DNA from: Bryobacteraceae bacterium
Lineage (GTDB): Bacteria > Acidobacteriota > Terriglobia > Bryobacterales > Bryobacteraceae
DNA: 64,000 bases
Reading direction: 5' to 3'
NCBI GenBank assembly: GCA_026002875.1
Contig: BPGE01000001.1
Coordinates: forward strand, 3,968,001 to 4,032,000
Positions 23,524 to 32,106 of the stretch are shown one piece after another. Every line of letters starts with the position of its first letter. Positions within the stretch are counted from its first letter, which is position 1. The notes below the pieces were generated by a model. That model saw only the letters and a list, made by a program, of their open reading frames with translations, was not told the origin of the DNA and searched no databases. A program made the translations under genes and the position numbers.

Positions 23524-26500
23524 TTCAGGTGAGCTCCGCCCTCCGCGCCAAGCTATTCTCGGCCGAATGCCAGCCGCTCGACCTGTATGAGCTGCATCTC
23601 GATAGCGGTATCCGCTATTACTCCAGCGAGCACATCACCTGGGAAGGCCATGAGTATCTGCCTTACGTCGTGGATCGGTCCGATGTGCGCCGGTCGGAGC
23701 GTGAGATCGATTCTGTCACCGTAACGCTCTCCAACGTCGACACCGCCATTGCCCAGTTGCTGTTGACCGAGCCCATTGAGGGCCGCCGCCTGATCATCCG
23801 CAAGATCGACCGTTCGGTGGCGGGCGACAGCATTGTGCTGTTCAACGGACTCATGGACAGGCCGTCCAGAATCGATGAGAAGACGGCTCAAATCACGGCA
23901 CGGGAGCTGCTGGGCTCGATTGACGTGGAGGTGCCCGCGAGGGTGTTCTCGCCCTCTTGCCCCTGGCAATTCAAGGGAGAAGAGTGCGGCTATGGCGGTC
24001 CGGAAACCGAGTGCAACAAGAGCTGGGCGCGCTGTCAGCAACTCGGAAACACGGCCCGTTTCGGCGGATTCCGCTTCATCCCGCACAGCGGTGTCTATCA
24101 GTACAAGCAGGTTGAGAAGCAGCGCACCTGGTACACTCTGGGGCTCTGGGCCCGCAAGAAAGAGAAAACGATCACGGCCGTGTTTAACGCGGTCGACGAT
24201 GTCATCTACGATCTTCCGATCCCCATCGTCCTCGGGCGGACACAGATCACTGGCATCCCCATCCAGCACGTCGATGAGGGCGGGCAGACGAAGGTCCTGG
24301 CGGCCTTCGCCGCCGGCGCCTGCGCCCAGATCACGTATCTCCGAGCGAACGGGCAGGTGGTGACGGACTGGACGGCCCACTCCGGCCAGTTTGGAGGCGA
24401 GGGGAATCAGTTGCCGGACCCGCGGTTTCCCGGGGCGTATCCCTATTCGCTGCTCTGTTACGCCGGCATCACCGTTCCGAGCGAGGTCACGCAGGAGGAT
24501 CCCGCGCCTGCCGTCGATTGCGTTCTGCTCGGCTCGATCGTGGCGGTCTTCGACGAGCAAGGCAATCTCGTTACCACTGAGTGGACCGACAACCCGATCT
24601 GGAATGTCAGGCATCTGTTGACGCTGCCGCTTGCACAGGGCGGCATGGGGTTCCCATTCGACTGGATCGATGACGCGCACCTGGCGCGCGAAGCGGCCTA
24701 TTGCGAGGAGCTGATTACGGACGTCACCGGGTCCCAGATGATCGTCGTGCCCCCGGAGGCGCCTGTCACGCCAGGCGACGACTACAGGCGGTATCAAAGC
24801 ACGGGGGTCTATGGTGTTGGGGAACTCGATGATGGGCCCTATGAAACCTATACTCCTGCGCTCGACACCACGCCTCCGCCGCCGAAGCAAATCAAGAGGT
24901 TTACCCTCAACGTCGCGATCGCCAAGCAGGAGAAGGCGATCGATATATTGCAGCGGAAGCTATTCCCGGCTTTCCGAGGCTACCGGAAGTACTCGAAGGA
25001 CGGCAAGCTCCAGATCTGTGTCGAGAAACCCGAGCCGAACACGAGCCTGGTGGCCGCGGCCGCGCAAGGCACGCAGACTTTGGACGTAGCTTCGGTGGCG
25101 GGTCTGCAGGCTGGCGACCTGATCCTGTTGAATCCATTCACCGCGGCGGCAGAGATCGCGGCAATTTCCGCTGTTGCGCCGGGACAGCTGTCTTTGGCGG
25201 CACCAGTGCAGCTGGCCCACGAGGCCGGCGCAGTGCTGCATCGGATCGCCATGTATTTTGACGACAGCTCGATCGTCGGCGACCTCGAGTATCCGCTAGC
25301 GGACCGCCAGCCGAGCTACAACCGGGTCACCATCAAGTATGTCGACGCCCCTGCAGGCTTCGAGCCACGCGAACTGCGCATCAATGATTACGAGCACCAG
25401 GCTCAGGTGCGCCGTGTCGAAAATCTGGATGTCGACGGATCCGCCATCGACAACTACAACCAGGCGTGGCGAATCGGGCAGTGGATGCGCGCCAAAGCGC
25501 GGGACCTCGGACGATACATCACTTTCCGGACGGACATGCGCGCCAGCCTGCTGGAAATCGGCGATGTCATCGCCGTGTCGGCTGGCGAGGTGGGACTGCA
25601 AGCCGTTCCGTTCCGGATCACGGAGATGTCGTTCCTTGAGAACGACGAGGTGGTGCTGATCGGCCAACTGTACAGCCTGGGCATTTACAGCGACGAGGCG
25701 CCGCAGGCCACCCTGACTGTGCCGGCCATCTTCAAACCGCTCACGTCCTTGATCCCTGGCATCAACAATCTCGCAGCTGTGGATCTGGCGCTGGATGGGG
25801 ACGCCAAGCAGGTGCGACTAGCTCTGACCGGCACGGCTCCGGACTTTGAGAGCCTGTCGCAATTCAGAGTGTATGTGGAGATTCCGCAGGAAAACGACCC
25901 GGATCTGGAGCATCCTACGTTGCCCGGGCAGATGTTCTTTGTCGGGCCCCAGTATGCCCAGCCAGGTCAACCAGTGCGGATGGAGATTGCGCTGCCATTC
26001 CCGCCGGATACATGGCTGGCGGCGCGCTACATCCCCTCGCAACCGCTCAAGATTACCTGGATCTTCTATGTGCTGACGGAAACCTGGGACGCATGCCAGC
26101 CGCTGAAACGGCTGACGAGCCTTAGTCCGGCGGCTCCGGCGGACGCCTCGCCATGGGTGGCTGTGACGCTGGATTTTACCAATGTGGCAGGGGCGGCTGC
26201 CGCTGGTCACCTGGGGCCTGCCATCGAGCCAACGATGACCACGATTGAGGTCGTGCATGGCAAGGCTGAGATCCGGCTGGCATATTTTCCGGTTTACCCG
26301 TCCATTGACCTGAGGGCGGTTCACGTCTATACATCAACCGAGCAGAGCCCCCAGAATGAGCCCCATGGGCGCTGGCCCTATGAGGGGGGCGGGACTACCT
26401 TTCCCGACGCCTATGGGTGGGTGAAGGTTGCTGTGCCCCTGCCCACGGTGCTCCCGGCAAAGTTGGCTGTGCAGTTGGCGGGCGAGTGGGGCGACGGATA

Positions 26501-29129
26501 CACGAGGGCACCGGCGCGGATCTTGTGGGATAACGGGGAGCCGCAGAATGTCCCGGCTGACTGGGGCACGGTAGTGACGCTGAGCGGGGAGTCCGTGACG
26601 CTGGGGGCACCGTCGATCCAGTCTGCGGCGGTGGAGTACAAGCGCACCGAGGGCGGCTGGGCGTACCGTTTCGCTGTGACGCTCGCGGGCTCGGTGCTGT
26701 CGCAGCCGCAATACGGCGGCTCGGATGTCTATGTCCGGTTCGCCGGCGACGCGGAGCCGAGCGAGCCCTCCGGCTGGGCTCAGTTGCGCGGGATCGTTCA
26801 GCACAGACCGGGAGACAGTGAGACGGTTTATAGCGCGTGGTGGCCGATTCAGCCGGGTACGTCGATCCAGTTCTGGCTGCGGGCGGTGGCGCGTGACCGC
26901 TCTGGCGTGGGCCGGGCGTGGGGCGATGTGGCCGGGCCGTACTCGCTGCATCTCCCGCTCGGGGATGCTGTGCCGGGTTCTGGGCACAACTGGAACTTTA
27001 CGGCGCAACTTGGCGGCTACTGGGACGACGGAAACGGGATCCGGTACGGCAGGCTGAATCTAAGCTGGACGCCGCTGACGATTCCTGGTGTCGTGTACGG
27101 CATCTATGAGTACCGCTCGCCGGAGTCTGAACCACCGCCATACTCGCTCTATCAGCCGACCGAGGCAAACACCACGGAGAGCGCGATCACGATGTGGGTT
27201 CCGCCTCCGACTGGCGAAGGCGAGTATATTCATCTGGCGCTGGTGGCCCAGCTTCCAGCCGAGGGAGTCTGGCCGAAGCCGTCGGACTATCAGGACGGCA
27301 CGCTCCCTGTGACGTCCGTGTGGCTGCCTCAGGCTGGCCTGAGCGAGCAGGTGTCCAACTGGTCGGTTACGGTCGAAACCGACCAGTCCCAGGACATCCC
27401 GCGCGGTCGTTTCGTCTTTGCGTTTACGCCGCCGAGTGACCCTGACTTTCACCATATCCACGTTTACCGTCGGCCTGCGGACTCGCTTGGGAACCCGTTG
27501 GCGGACTGGCTCCCTGACAAAGTAGCGTCGATTGTCACGGGCGGGCCGGGCGGCTGGTGGCCTCTGCCGAGCCAGCCTGAGTATTGGCTGTTCAAGGCCG
27601 TCGCGTGTAATAGCTTGGGTCAGGAGAACACCGTCAATCCGCCGACCCTGCTGGTTTCTGTGCCGGCCTCTGGCGGTGTGACGGCTGGCAAGGTCTCGCC
27701 GGGGGCCGTGACTGGCCCGGTGAGCGTTGACGCCAACGGGCGCGTCACGATCAATCCGGGCGCGATTGCGGCGCAGCACATCGGCTCCGTGAACGCCGAC
27801 TCGATTCAGGGGCTGATCGCGGCGTCCAAGATCGAGTCGATTGAGGCCTCCAAAATCACCGGGCTGATCCAGTCGTCTCAGATCGACTCGATTGCAGCCG
27901 AGAAGATCACCGGCCAGGTTGCGGCCTCGCAGATCCAGGCGGTGAACGCGAACCAGATTAACGGCGTTCTGCAATCCTCGCAGATCGGGTCTGTGAACGC
28001 CAACGCGATCACGGGGGTGATTGTGACGTCGCAACTGGCGGATCGCATCCTCGACTCTGCTCGGCTCATCGCGTCTGGCGTCGGGATCTCGGTAAAGGTG
28101 GCGTCCCTGCCGTCTCTGCCGAACGCGAACTATCCAGACGGGTGCATTGTTCTGCGGTCGTCCGATAAGACGCTCTGGAAGAACCAGGGCGGCGCGTGGG
28201 TGCGGGTCGATCCATCCTCTGAGCTGACTGGGAGTCTCACGTCTCAGGATATTGCGTCGGTGAGCGCGTCGGCGATTGTTGGGCTTATCACTGCCGCGCA
28301 GATCCATTCGATCAACGCGGGGCAGATCACTGGCTCGATCCAGTCCACGCAGATCGCCTCCATCGAGGCGTCGAAGATCACTGGCTCGATCCAGTCCACG
28401 CAGATCGCCTCCATCGAGGCGTCGAAGATCACTGGCTCGATCCAGTCCACGCAGATCGCCTCCATCGAGGCGTCGAAGATCACTGGCTCGATCCAGTCCA
28501 CGCAGATCGCCTCCATCGAGGCGTCGAAGATCACTGGCTCGATTCAATCGAGCCAGATCGCTTCCATCGCCGCAGATAAGATAACGGGAACGATCCAGGC
28601 AAACCAGATCGCGTCCATCAACGCCAACCAGATCAGCGGCCTCATCAACAACGGTCAGATCGACTTCATCTACGCCAACAAACTCGTGAGCAATTCGCTC
28701 GACTATGCCGTCGGGAATCTCTACGTTCTCGGGTATATCAATATCGCTTCAAACCCGTTTTCTCCCGGCTCTGGGACGCTGTACTGCGGGTCTGTCAGCG
28801 CGTACAACTGGGGGGTCAATAGCTCTGGGCAGGGAGTCTTCCAGTCGGTGCAGGCGTATACCGGCAACTTCCTCACTTCGCTCACTGTGAATGGGCAGAC
28901 CATCGGTAACGCCGCGTTCCGCAACGTGGGGGCCGGTGCTGGCGATGTGGCTGCAGGCAATCATACTCACACCGGGTACGCAAGCAGCAGCCATACGCAC
29001 CCGATCACGGTGACGCTGGCGGTGCAGACCGCGACGATCAACTACATGGACTGGTATGGCGGACAGCAGTCGGCCGAGGTTGTGACTGGCGTGACGGTTC
29101 AGAGTGTAAGCTGCGGCTCGCCGCAGTGA
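23520..29129 (+). CDS. Giant tail-tip protein: gpL-like, gpJ-like hub and beta-repeat fibre in one chain
   Basis: The 1,869-residue protein joins parts that are separate in lambda. Residues 1-180 resemble gpL, with four cysteines (147, 156, 165, 172) spaced like the iron-sulfur site of that family. Residues about 185-730 resemble the hub part of gpJ (around KRFTLNVAIAKQEKAIDILQ). Residues about 760-1390 are beta-sandwich-like repeats similar to fibronectin III. Residues about 1420-1690 are repeats around ITGxIQSxQIxSI, including four identical 17-residue units (1603-1670). The end holds an HTH...SHTH histidine cluster (about 1815-1827). It should form tail tip and central receptor fibre. Confidence 0.85.
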   Translation: MIQVSSALRAKLFSAECQPLDLYELHLDSGIRYYSSEHITWEGHEYLPYVVDRSDVRRSEREIDSVTVTLSNVDTAIAQLLLTEPIEGRRLIIRKIDRSVAGDSIVLFNGLMDRPSRIDEKTAQITARELLGSIDVEVPARVFSPSCPWQFKGEECGYGGPETECNKSWARCQQLGNTARFGGFRFIPHSGVYQYKQVEKQRTWYTLGLWARKKEKTITAVFNAVDDVIYDLPIPIVLGRTQITGIPIQHVDEGGQTKVLAAFAAGACAQITYLRANGQVVTDWTAHSGQFGGEGNQLPDPRFPGAYPYSLLCYAGITVPSEVTQEDPAPAVDCVLLGSIVAVFDEQGNLVTTEWTDNPIWNVRHLLTLPLAQGGMGFPFDWIDDAHLAREAAYCEELITDVTGSQMIVVPPEAPVTPGDDYRRYQSTGVYGVGELDDGPYETYTPALDTTPPPPKQIKRFTLNVAIAKQEKAIDILQRKLFPAFRGYRKYSKDGKLQICVEKPEPNTSLVAAAAQGTQTLDVASVAGLQAGDLILLNPFTAAAEIAAISAVAPGQLSLAAPVQLAHEAGAVLHRIAMYFDDSSIVGDLEYPLADRQPSYNRVTIKYVDAPAGFEPRELRINDYEHQAQVRRVENLDVDGSAIDNYNQAWRIGQWMRAKARDLGRYITFRTDMRASLLEIGDVIAVSAGEVGLQAVPFRITEMSFLENDEVVLIGQLYSLGIYSDEAPQATLTVPAIFKPLTSLIPGINNLAAVDLALDGDAKQVRLALTGTAPDFESLSQFRVYVEIPQENDPDLEHPTLPGQMFFVGPQYAQPGQPVRMEIALPFPPDTWLAARYIPSQPLKITWIFYVLTETWDACQPLKRLTSLSPAAPADASPWVAVTLDFTNVAGAAAAGHLGPAIEPTMTTIEVVHGKAEIRLAYFPVYPSIDLRAVHVYTSTEQSPQNEPHGRWPYEGGGTTFPDAYGWVKVAVPLPTVLPAKLAVQLAGEWGDGYTRAPARILWDNGEPQNVPADWGTVVTLSGESVTLGAPSIQSAAVEYKRTEGGWAYRFAVTLAGSVLSQPQYGGSDVYVRFAGDAEPSEPSGWAQLRGIVQHRPGDSETVYSAWWPIQPGTSIQFWLRAVARDRSGVGRAWGDVAGPYSLHLPLGDAVPGSGHNWNFTAQLGGYWDDGNGIRYGRLNLSWTPLTIPGVVYGIYEYRSPESEPPPYSLYQPTEANTTESAITMWVPPPTGEGEYIHLALVAQLPAEGVWPKPSDYQDGTLPVTSVWLPQAGLSEQVSNWSVTVETDQSQDIPRGRFVFAFTPPSDPDFHHIHVYRRPADSLGNPLADWLPDKVASIVTGGPGGWWPLPSQPEYWLFKAVACNSLGQENTVNPPTLLVSVPASGGVTAGKVSPGAVTGPVSVDANGRVTINPGAIAAQHIGSVNADSIQGLIAASKIESIEASKITGLIQSSQIDSIAAEKITGQVAASQIQAVNANQINGVLQSSQIGSVNANAITGVIVTSQLADRILDSARLIASGVGISVKVASLPSLPNANYPDGCIVLRSSDKTLWKNQGGAWVRVDPSSELTGSLTSQDIASVSASAIVGLITAAQIHSINAGQITGSIQSTQIASIEASKITGSIQSTQIASIEASKITGSIQSTQIASIEASKITGSIQSTQIASIEASKITGSIQSSQIASIAADKITGTIQANQIASINANQISGLINNGQIDFIYANKLVSNSLDYAVGNLYVLGYINIASNPFSPGSGTLYCGSVSAYNWGVNSSGQGVFQSVQAYTGNFLTSLTVNGQTIGNAAFRNVGAGAGDVAAGNHTHTGYASSSHTHPITVTLAVQTATINYMDWYGGQQSAEVVTGVTVQSVSCGSPQ
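28326..28580 (+). repeat. 51-bp tandem repeats in the tail-fibre gene (four identical plus one degenerate)
   Basis: Units start at 28326, 28377, 28428 and 28479 and are identical over 51 bases, encoding ITGSIQSTQIASIEASK each. A fifth, diverged unit covers 28530-28580, and older degenerate copies precede from about 27836. Period 51 keeps the reading frame, so copy-number change alters fibre length only. Confidence 0.95.
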
Positions 29130-29150
29130 GCAATTTGAATGGAGGCATGG

Positions 29151-29417
29151 ATGCACGTGTTTTCTGACAGTGAGGCCCGCCTGATGCGGGATATCGTGAC
29201 GCAGCATCGGGAGGCGGTGGCGCAGCTTGGGCGTGTCGAGCTTGCGCTGCGCGTGTCTATCGCTGCTCTGTGTGCGGCGCACGGGCTTGACGGGGACTGG
29301 CGGCTGGCCGATGACCTAAGCGGGCTGGTCCCGGTGGATGCCAGGATGCACGAGGGCGAAGCGGAGGCCCAGGTGCATCTGAAGGTGGTGGAGGGCGGAC
29401 GTGGCGGCGAGCAGTGA
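29151..29417 (+). CDS. Hypothetical phage protein after the tail-tip gene
   Basis: The 88-residue helical protein starts at ATG 29151, five bases after GGAGG (29141-29145); ATG 29139 is too early for that site. It overlaps the next gene by 17 bases. A long amphipathic helix (DIVTQHREAVAQLGRVELAL) dominates. No family is recognised; it may be a fibre chaperone by position only. Confidence 0.5.
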   Translation: MHVFSDSEARLMRDIVTQHREAVAQLGRVELALRVSIAALCAAHGLDGDWRLADDLSGLVPVDARMHEGEAEAQVHLKVVEGGRGGEQ

Positions 29418-29748
29418 CGCGAAGAACCTGATGCTGGATGCCCTGCTGCAAGGGGCCACGCTGAACGTTTCCCTGCATACCGCCGATCCGGGCGTGACCG
29501 GAGCGAACGAGGTAGCCGGCGGGTCGTACTCCAGGGTGGTTTGTACGTTTGCCGCGGCCAGCGGCGGGCAGTCCAGCAATACTCAGCAGCTGGTCTGGAC
29601 AGACCTGCCTGCCTGCTTGGTGACGCACTGCGGCGTGTGGCGTGGCACGACGTTCCTGTTTGGCGCAGCGCTGACTCAGGCGCGGACGCTCTCGGCTGGA
29701 GATGGGTTCTTCTTCCGGCCTGCGACGGTGACTGTGCAGGTGTCCTGA
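29401..29748 (+). CDS. Phage tail-fibre-associated protein (Gp80-like pattern)
   Basis: From GTG 29401 the product has 115 residues. The start, AKNLMLDALLQGATLNVSLHTADPG, followed by NEVAGGSYSRV, is the recognisable pattern of a small phage protein family often called tail fibre or gp80-like. The rest is beta-rich. ATG 29431 is an alternative start but would cut off that conserved part. The gene sits among fibre genes. The precise structural role is unknown. Confidence 0.6.
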   Translation: MAASSDAKNLMLDALLQGATLNVSLHTADPGVTGANEVAGGSYSRVVCTFAAASGGQSSNTQQLVWTDLPACLVTHCGVWRGTTFLFGAALTQARTLSAGDGFFFRPATVTVQVS

Positions 29749-30203
29749 TGGCTCTGGTGGCTGGCTCCCCGTGTTATGCGGCGTGGCGGGCGTTGACTGC
29801 TCGGTGGCGGGATTACACTGCGGCGTGGCGCTCCTTGATGTCTCCATTGGCGCTGCCGGGGCTACAGGCGGCGGTCCCCTCCGGGGCGTTGGTGTATGGC
29901 GCTGACGTGCAGCCAGTGTCATTGCCGGCGGTCGAGTTCCAGGCGGCTGGCGGGCGGCTATTGAGGGGGGCTGGCGCTGAGTCGGCGTTTGATGTGCTGG
30001 TTGTGGGTGGCGGCTCGGTTAACTGTTGCAGTGGCGCGTGGGGCGCTTTCCGGCTGACGCGCGCGGTCGAGGGGTGCGTATCGGCATCCGCTGGCGCTAT
30101 AGGCGTGGCCCTGCTGCTGAGTGAGGCGACTGGCGGTGCGGTGCGGCCGGTGATTGCGCCGACCGCGCGCCTGTCTCGCGGGAGGCTGACGTGGCGAACC
30201 TGA
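29748..30203 (+). CDS. Hypothetical protein of the fibre cluster
   Basis: The 151-residue product begins in a TGATG overlap. Its N-terminus is Trp/Arg-rich (AAWRALTARWRDYTAAWRS), and the remainder is Gly/Ala/Val-rich and probably beta. Two adjacent cysteines occur near residue 88 (NCCSG). No family is recognised. Overlap of 13 bases with the next fibre gene suggests coupled expression. Confidence 0.45.
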   Translation: MALVAGSPCYAAWRALTARWRDYTAAWRSLMSPLALPGLQAAVPSGALVYGADVQPVSLPAVEFQAAGGRLLRGAGAESAFDVLVVGGGSVNCCSGAWGAFRLTRAVEGCVSASAGAIGVALLLSEATGGAVRPVIAPTARLSRGRLTWRT

Positions 30204-31240
30204 CGGTGCTCTCTCTGGATGACCCGGTGGACGCTAGCCTCGCGTCGATCAATGGCAACTTCTCGGCGCTGAATAACGAGCTTGCGGGGAAGGCGACAGC
30301 CAGTCACGGGCACGATGCTTCCGCGATTGTGAGCGGCGTGCTTGCGGCGGCCCGCCTGGGGTCTGGGAGTCCGACGCAGAGTACGTTTCTGCGTGGTGAC
30401 GGATCATGGCAGCAGGTGCAATGGCAGGACGTGTCTGGGCGTCCCACGTCGTTCCCGCCGGAGGTGCATACCCATGACGGCTCGGAGATTGCTACCGGGA
30501 CGGTGCCCTTGGTCCGTTTGGGTGGAGGGACCCCCTCGCCAAGTACGTTCCTGCGAGGAGATCAGACTTGGCAGGCTGTCAGCTGGGGCGATATAACTGG
30601 CAAGCCAGCCGAGGCATGGCAGTTAGTCTCTGGCGGGATTGCGTACGTGGGCGGATTGGTGGGCATCGGCACGTCTCTACCGACCGAGATCCTCCATTTG
30701 TACAGCGGGCAATCAGCGACTCGAATTCTGGTCGAGGCAGAGCGAGACCAGAATTTTACCTCTGGCGAGCTGGTCTGCAAGGCATGGTCAGGTGGCGGAC
30801 TCTGCAGCGGTGGGATCATCAGAGGGTATAGTGCCCGCGGGTCGCGGAGTAGCCCGCAGGGCACTCAGGCCCCGGATAGGCTGATCCAGATCACCGGATA
30901 TGGCCATGATGGAGCGGTTGCTGCCATTGGCGCGCAGATCCGCTATATCGCCGGCTCGGCTTGGTCGTCATCGAACCGCCACACAGACATTTACATTGAA
31001 GCGAACGGACCGAATGAGAACAACATACCAACCAGGTTTCGCTTGGAGGGTATAGGCGCGTTTGTCCTGACCGTGGCGCCGGGGACGCCTGCCACTCCCG
31101 CGGCCAGCGCGGAGGCCAAGATCTACGTCAAGGGCAGCAAGCTGGTGGTGCAGTACAACGACGCTGGCACGGTGCGCTACAAGTATCTGGACCTGGCCGG
31201 CACGGGTGTTAGTTGGGTTCACACGACCACGGCGCCGTGA
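30191..31240 (+). CDS. Tail fibre protein with duplicated FLRGDxxWQ repeat
   Basis: GTG 30191 begins a 349-residue fibre-type protein. Two repeats of about 60 residues end in STFLRGDGSWQQVQW and STFLRGDQTWQAVSW, each preceded by a histidine cluster (SHGHDAS, HTHDGS). A GIGTSLPTEILHL element typical of phage fibre ends follows, then a beta-rich C-terminal domain (about 180-349) that is the likely receptor-binding part. The RGD triplets are part of the repeat pattern. GGAGGCTGAC (30181-30190) directly precedes the start. Confidence 0.75.
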   Translation: MANLTVLSLDDPVDASLASINGNFSALNNELAGKATASHGHDASAIVSGVLAAARLGSGSPTQSTFLRGDGSWQQVQWQDVSGRPTSFPPEVHTHDGSEIATGTVPLVRLGGGTPSPSTFLRGDQTWQAVSWGDITGKPAEAWQLVSGGIAYVGGLVGIGTSLPTEILHLYSGQSATRILVEAERDQNFTSGELVCKAWSGGGLCSGGIIRGYSARGSRSSPQGTQAPDRLIQITGYGHDGAVAAIGAQIRYIAGSAWSSSNRHTDIYIEANGPNENNIPTRFRLEGIGAFVLTVAPGTPATPAASAEAKIYVKGSKLVVQYNDAGTVRYKYLDLAGTGVSWVHTTTAP

Positions 31241-31270
31241 GGCGGCGAGTGAGATTTTTTGGAGGACATA

Positions 31271-31603
31271 ATGCCAAAAATCACCATCACGTTTCAGGAG
31301 GATGGCCAGCAGCCTTCCGTAATCGAGATTCCCGAGCCCATCGCGGCGGTGCTGGATCGCCACGTCGCCTATTTGCGGGCCGAGGGGCAGCCCGTGGCCG
31401 GCAAGACGGATCTGTTCATCCGGTTCACCTGGCAGAACTGGCTGAAGCCGGTGCTGGAGAGGCAGGGGTTGAGTGTGCGCCAGCTTGCCGGGCCGGCGGG
31501 GCAGCAGGCGGCTGAACTGGAGGCCCGACTCGCCCAGGCGCGCGCTGCAGAGGAAATGGCAGCAGTGCGGGCGGTCGTGCGGCGTATCGAGGAGGTGAAA
31601 TGA
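31271..31603 (+). CDS. Hypothetical phage protein
   Basis: The 110-residue protein has a beta-rich N-terminal half (KITITFQEDGQQPSVIEI) and a helical, Ala/Glu-rich coiled-coil end. GGAGG at 31261-31265 serves ATG 31271, five bases away. It overlaps the muramidase-like gene as ATGA, so the two are translated together. No family is recognised. Confidence 0.5.
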   Translation: MPKITITFQEDGQQPSVIEIPEPIAAVLDRHVAYLRAEGQPVAGKTDLFIRFTWQNWLKPVLERQGLSVRQLAGPAGQQAAELEARLAQARAAEEMAAVRAVVRRIEEVK

Positions 31604-32106
31604 GCGACCAGGCTCTGATTGATGCGATGGCTGAGGCGATGGCGGCGAAGGAGGGCTTCTATGTCACCGAGGAGCAGGCGCGGCAGCGCGGAATCCGGTG
31701 GCCGACCATCTCTCAGCGGTGTTGCAATCCAGGCAATCTCCGAGCGTGGAAGGATGCGGATGGGCGCTGGTATCCGACCACTGGCGGCATCGGGTCTGAT
31801 GGGAGGCCCCGCGGGTACGTAGACTTTGTGGCGTGGGCGCGCCAGCAGTTTGGCGATCTGCCCGAGGTCGAACTGAAGCGGCTCGCGCTTGAGGAGGGGT
31901 GGCGCAAGCTGAAACGCCAGATCGAGATTTACCTGAGCGGGCGTCATACCGAAGGTAAGCGGCCGACGCCGCTTCAGATGTTCGCCAAGTACGCGCCATC
32001 GTCCGATGGGAACAACCCGGCTGAATACGCCAGGTTTGTGGCTGGGCGGCTCGGGATTCCGGTGGATAAGCCCCTCCCGGAGAACTGGGAGCCGAAGCAT
32101 GGCTGA
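31600..32106 (+). CDS. Candidate endolysin/muramidase (PRD1 P5-like lytic domain)
   Basis: The 168-residue protein shows AMAAKEGFYV (E18 a possible catalytic acid), then RCCNPGNLRAW and a C-terminal MFAKYAPSSDGNNPAEYA. This order of EGF, NPGN and a late NNPxxYA is typical of phage-encoded lysozyme/transglycosylase-like proteins, sometimes annotated as structural protein P5. It would cut the glycan strand at lysis or entry. No signal peptide is present, so a holin or the neighbouring membrane proteins would be needed. It overlaps both neighbours. Confidence 0.62.
   Translation: MSDQALIDAMAEAMAAKEGFYVTEEQARQRGIRWPTISQRCCNPGNLRAWKDADGRWYPTTGGIGSDGRPRGYVDFVAWARQQFGDLPEVELKRLALEEGWRKLKRQIEIYLSGRHTEGKRPTPLQMFAKYAPSSDGNNPAEYARFVAGRLGIPVDKPLPENWEPKHG

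Noticed and set aside
27060-28547. A 495-codon minus-strand frame with repeats like LDRASDLRRLDGGDLRG
   Set aside because: It is the antisense translation of the 51-bp repeats of the tail fibre gene.
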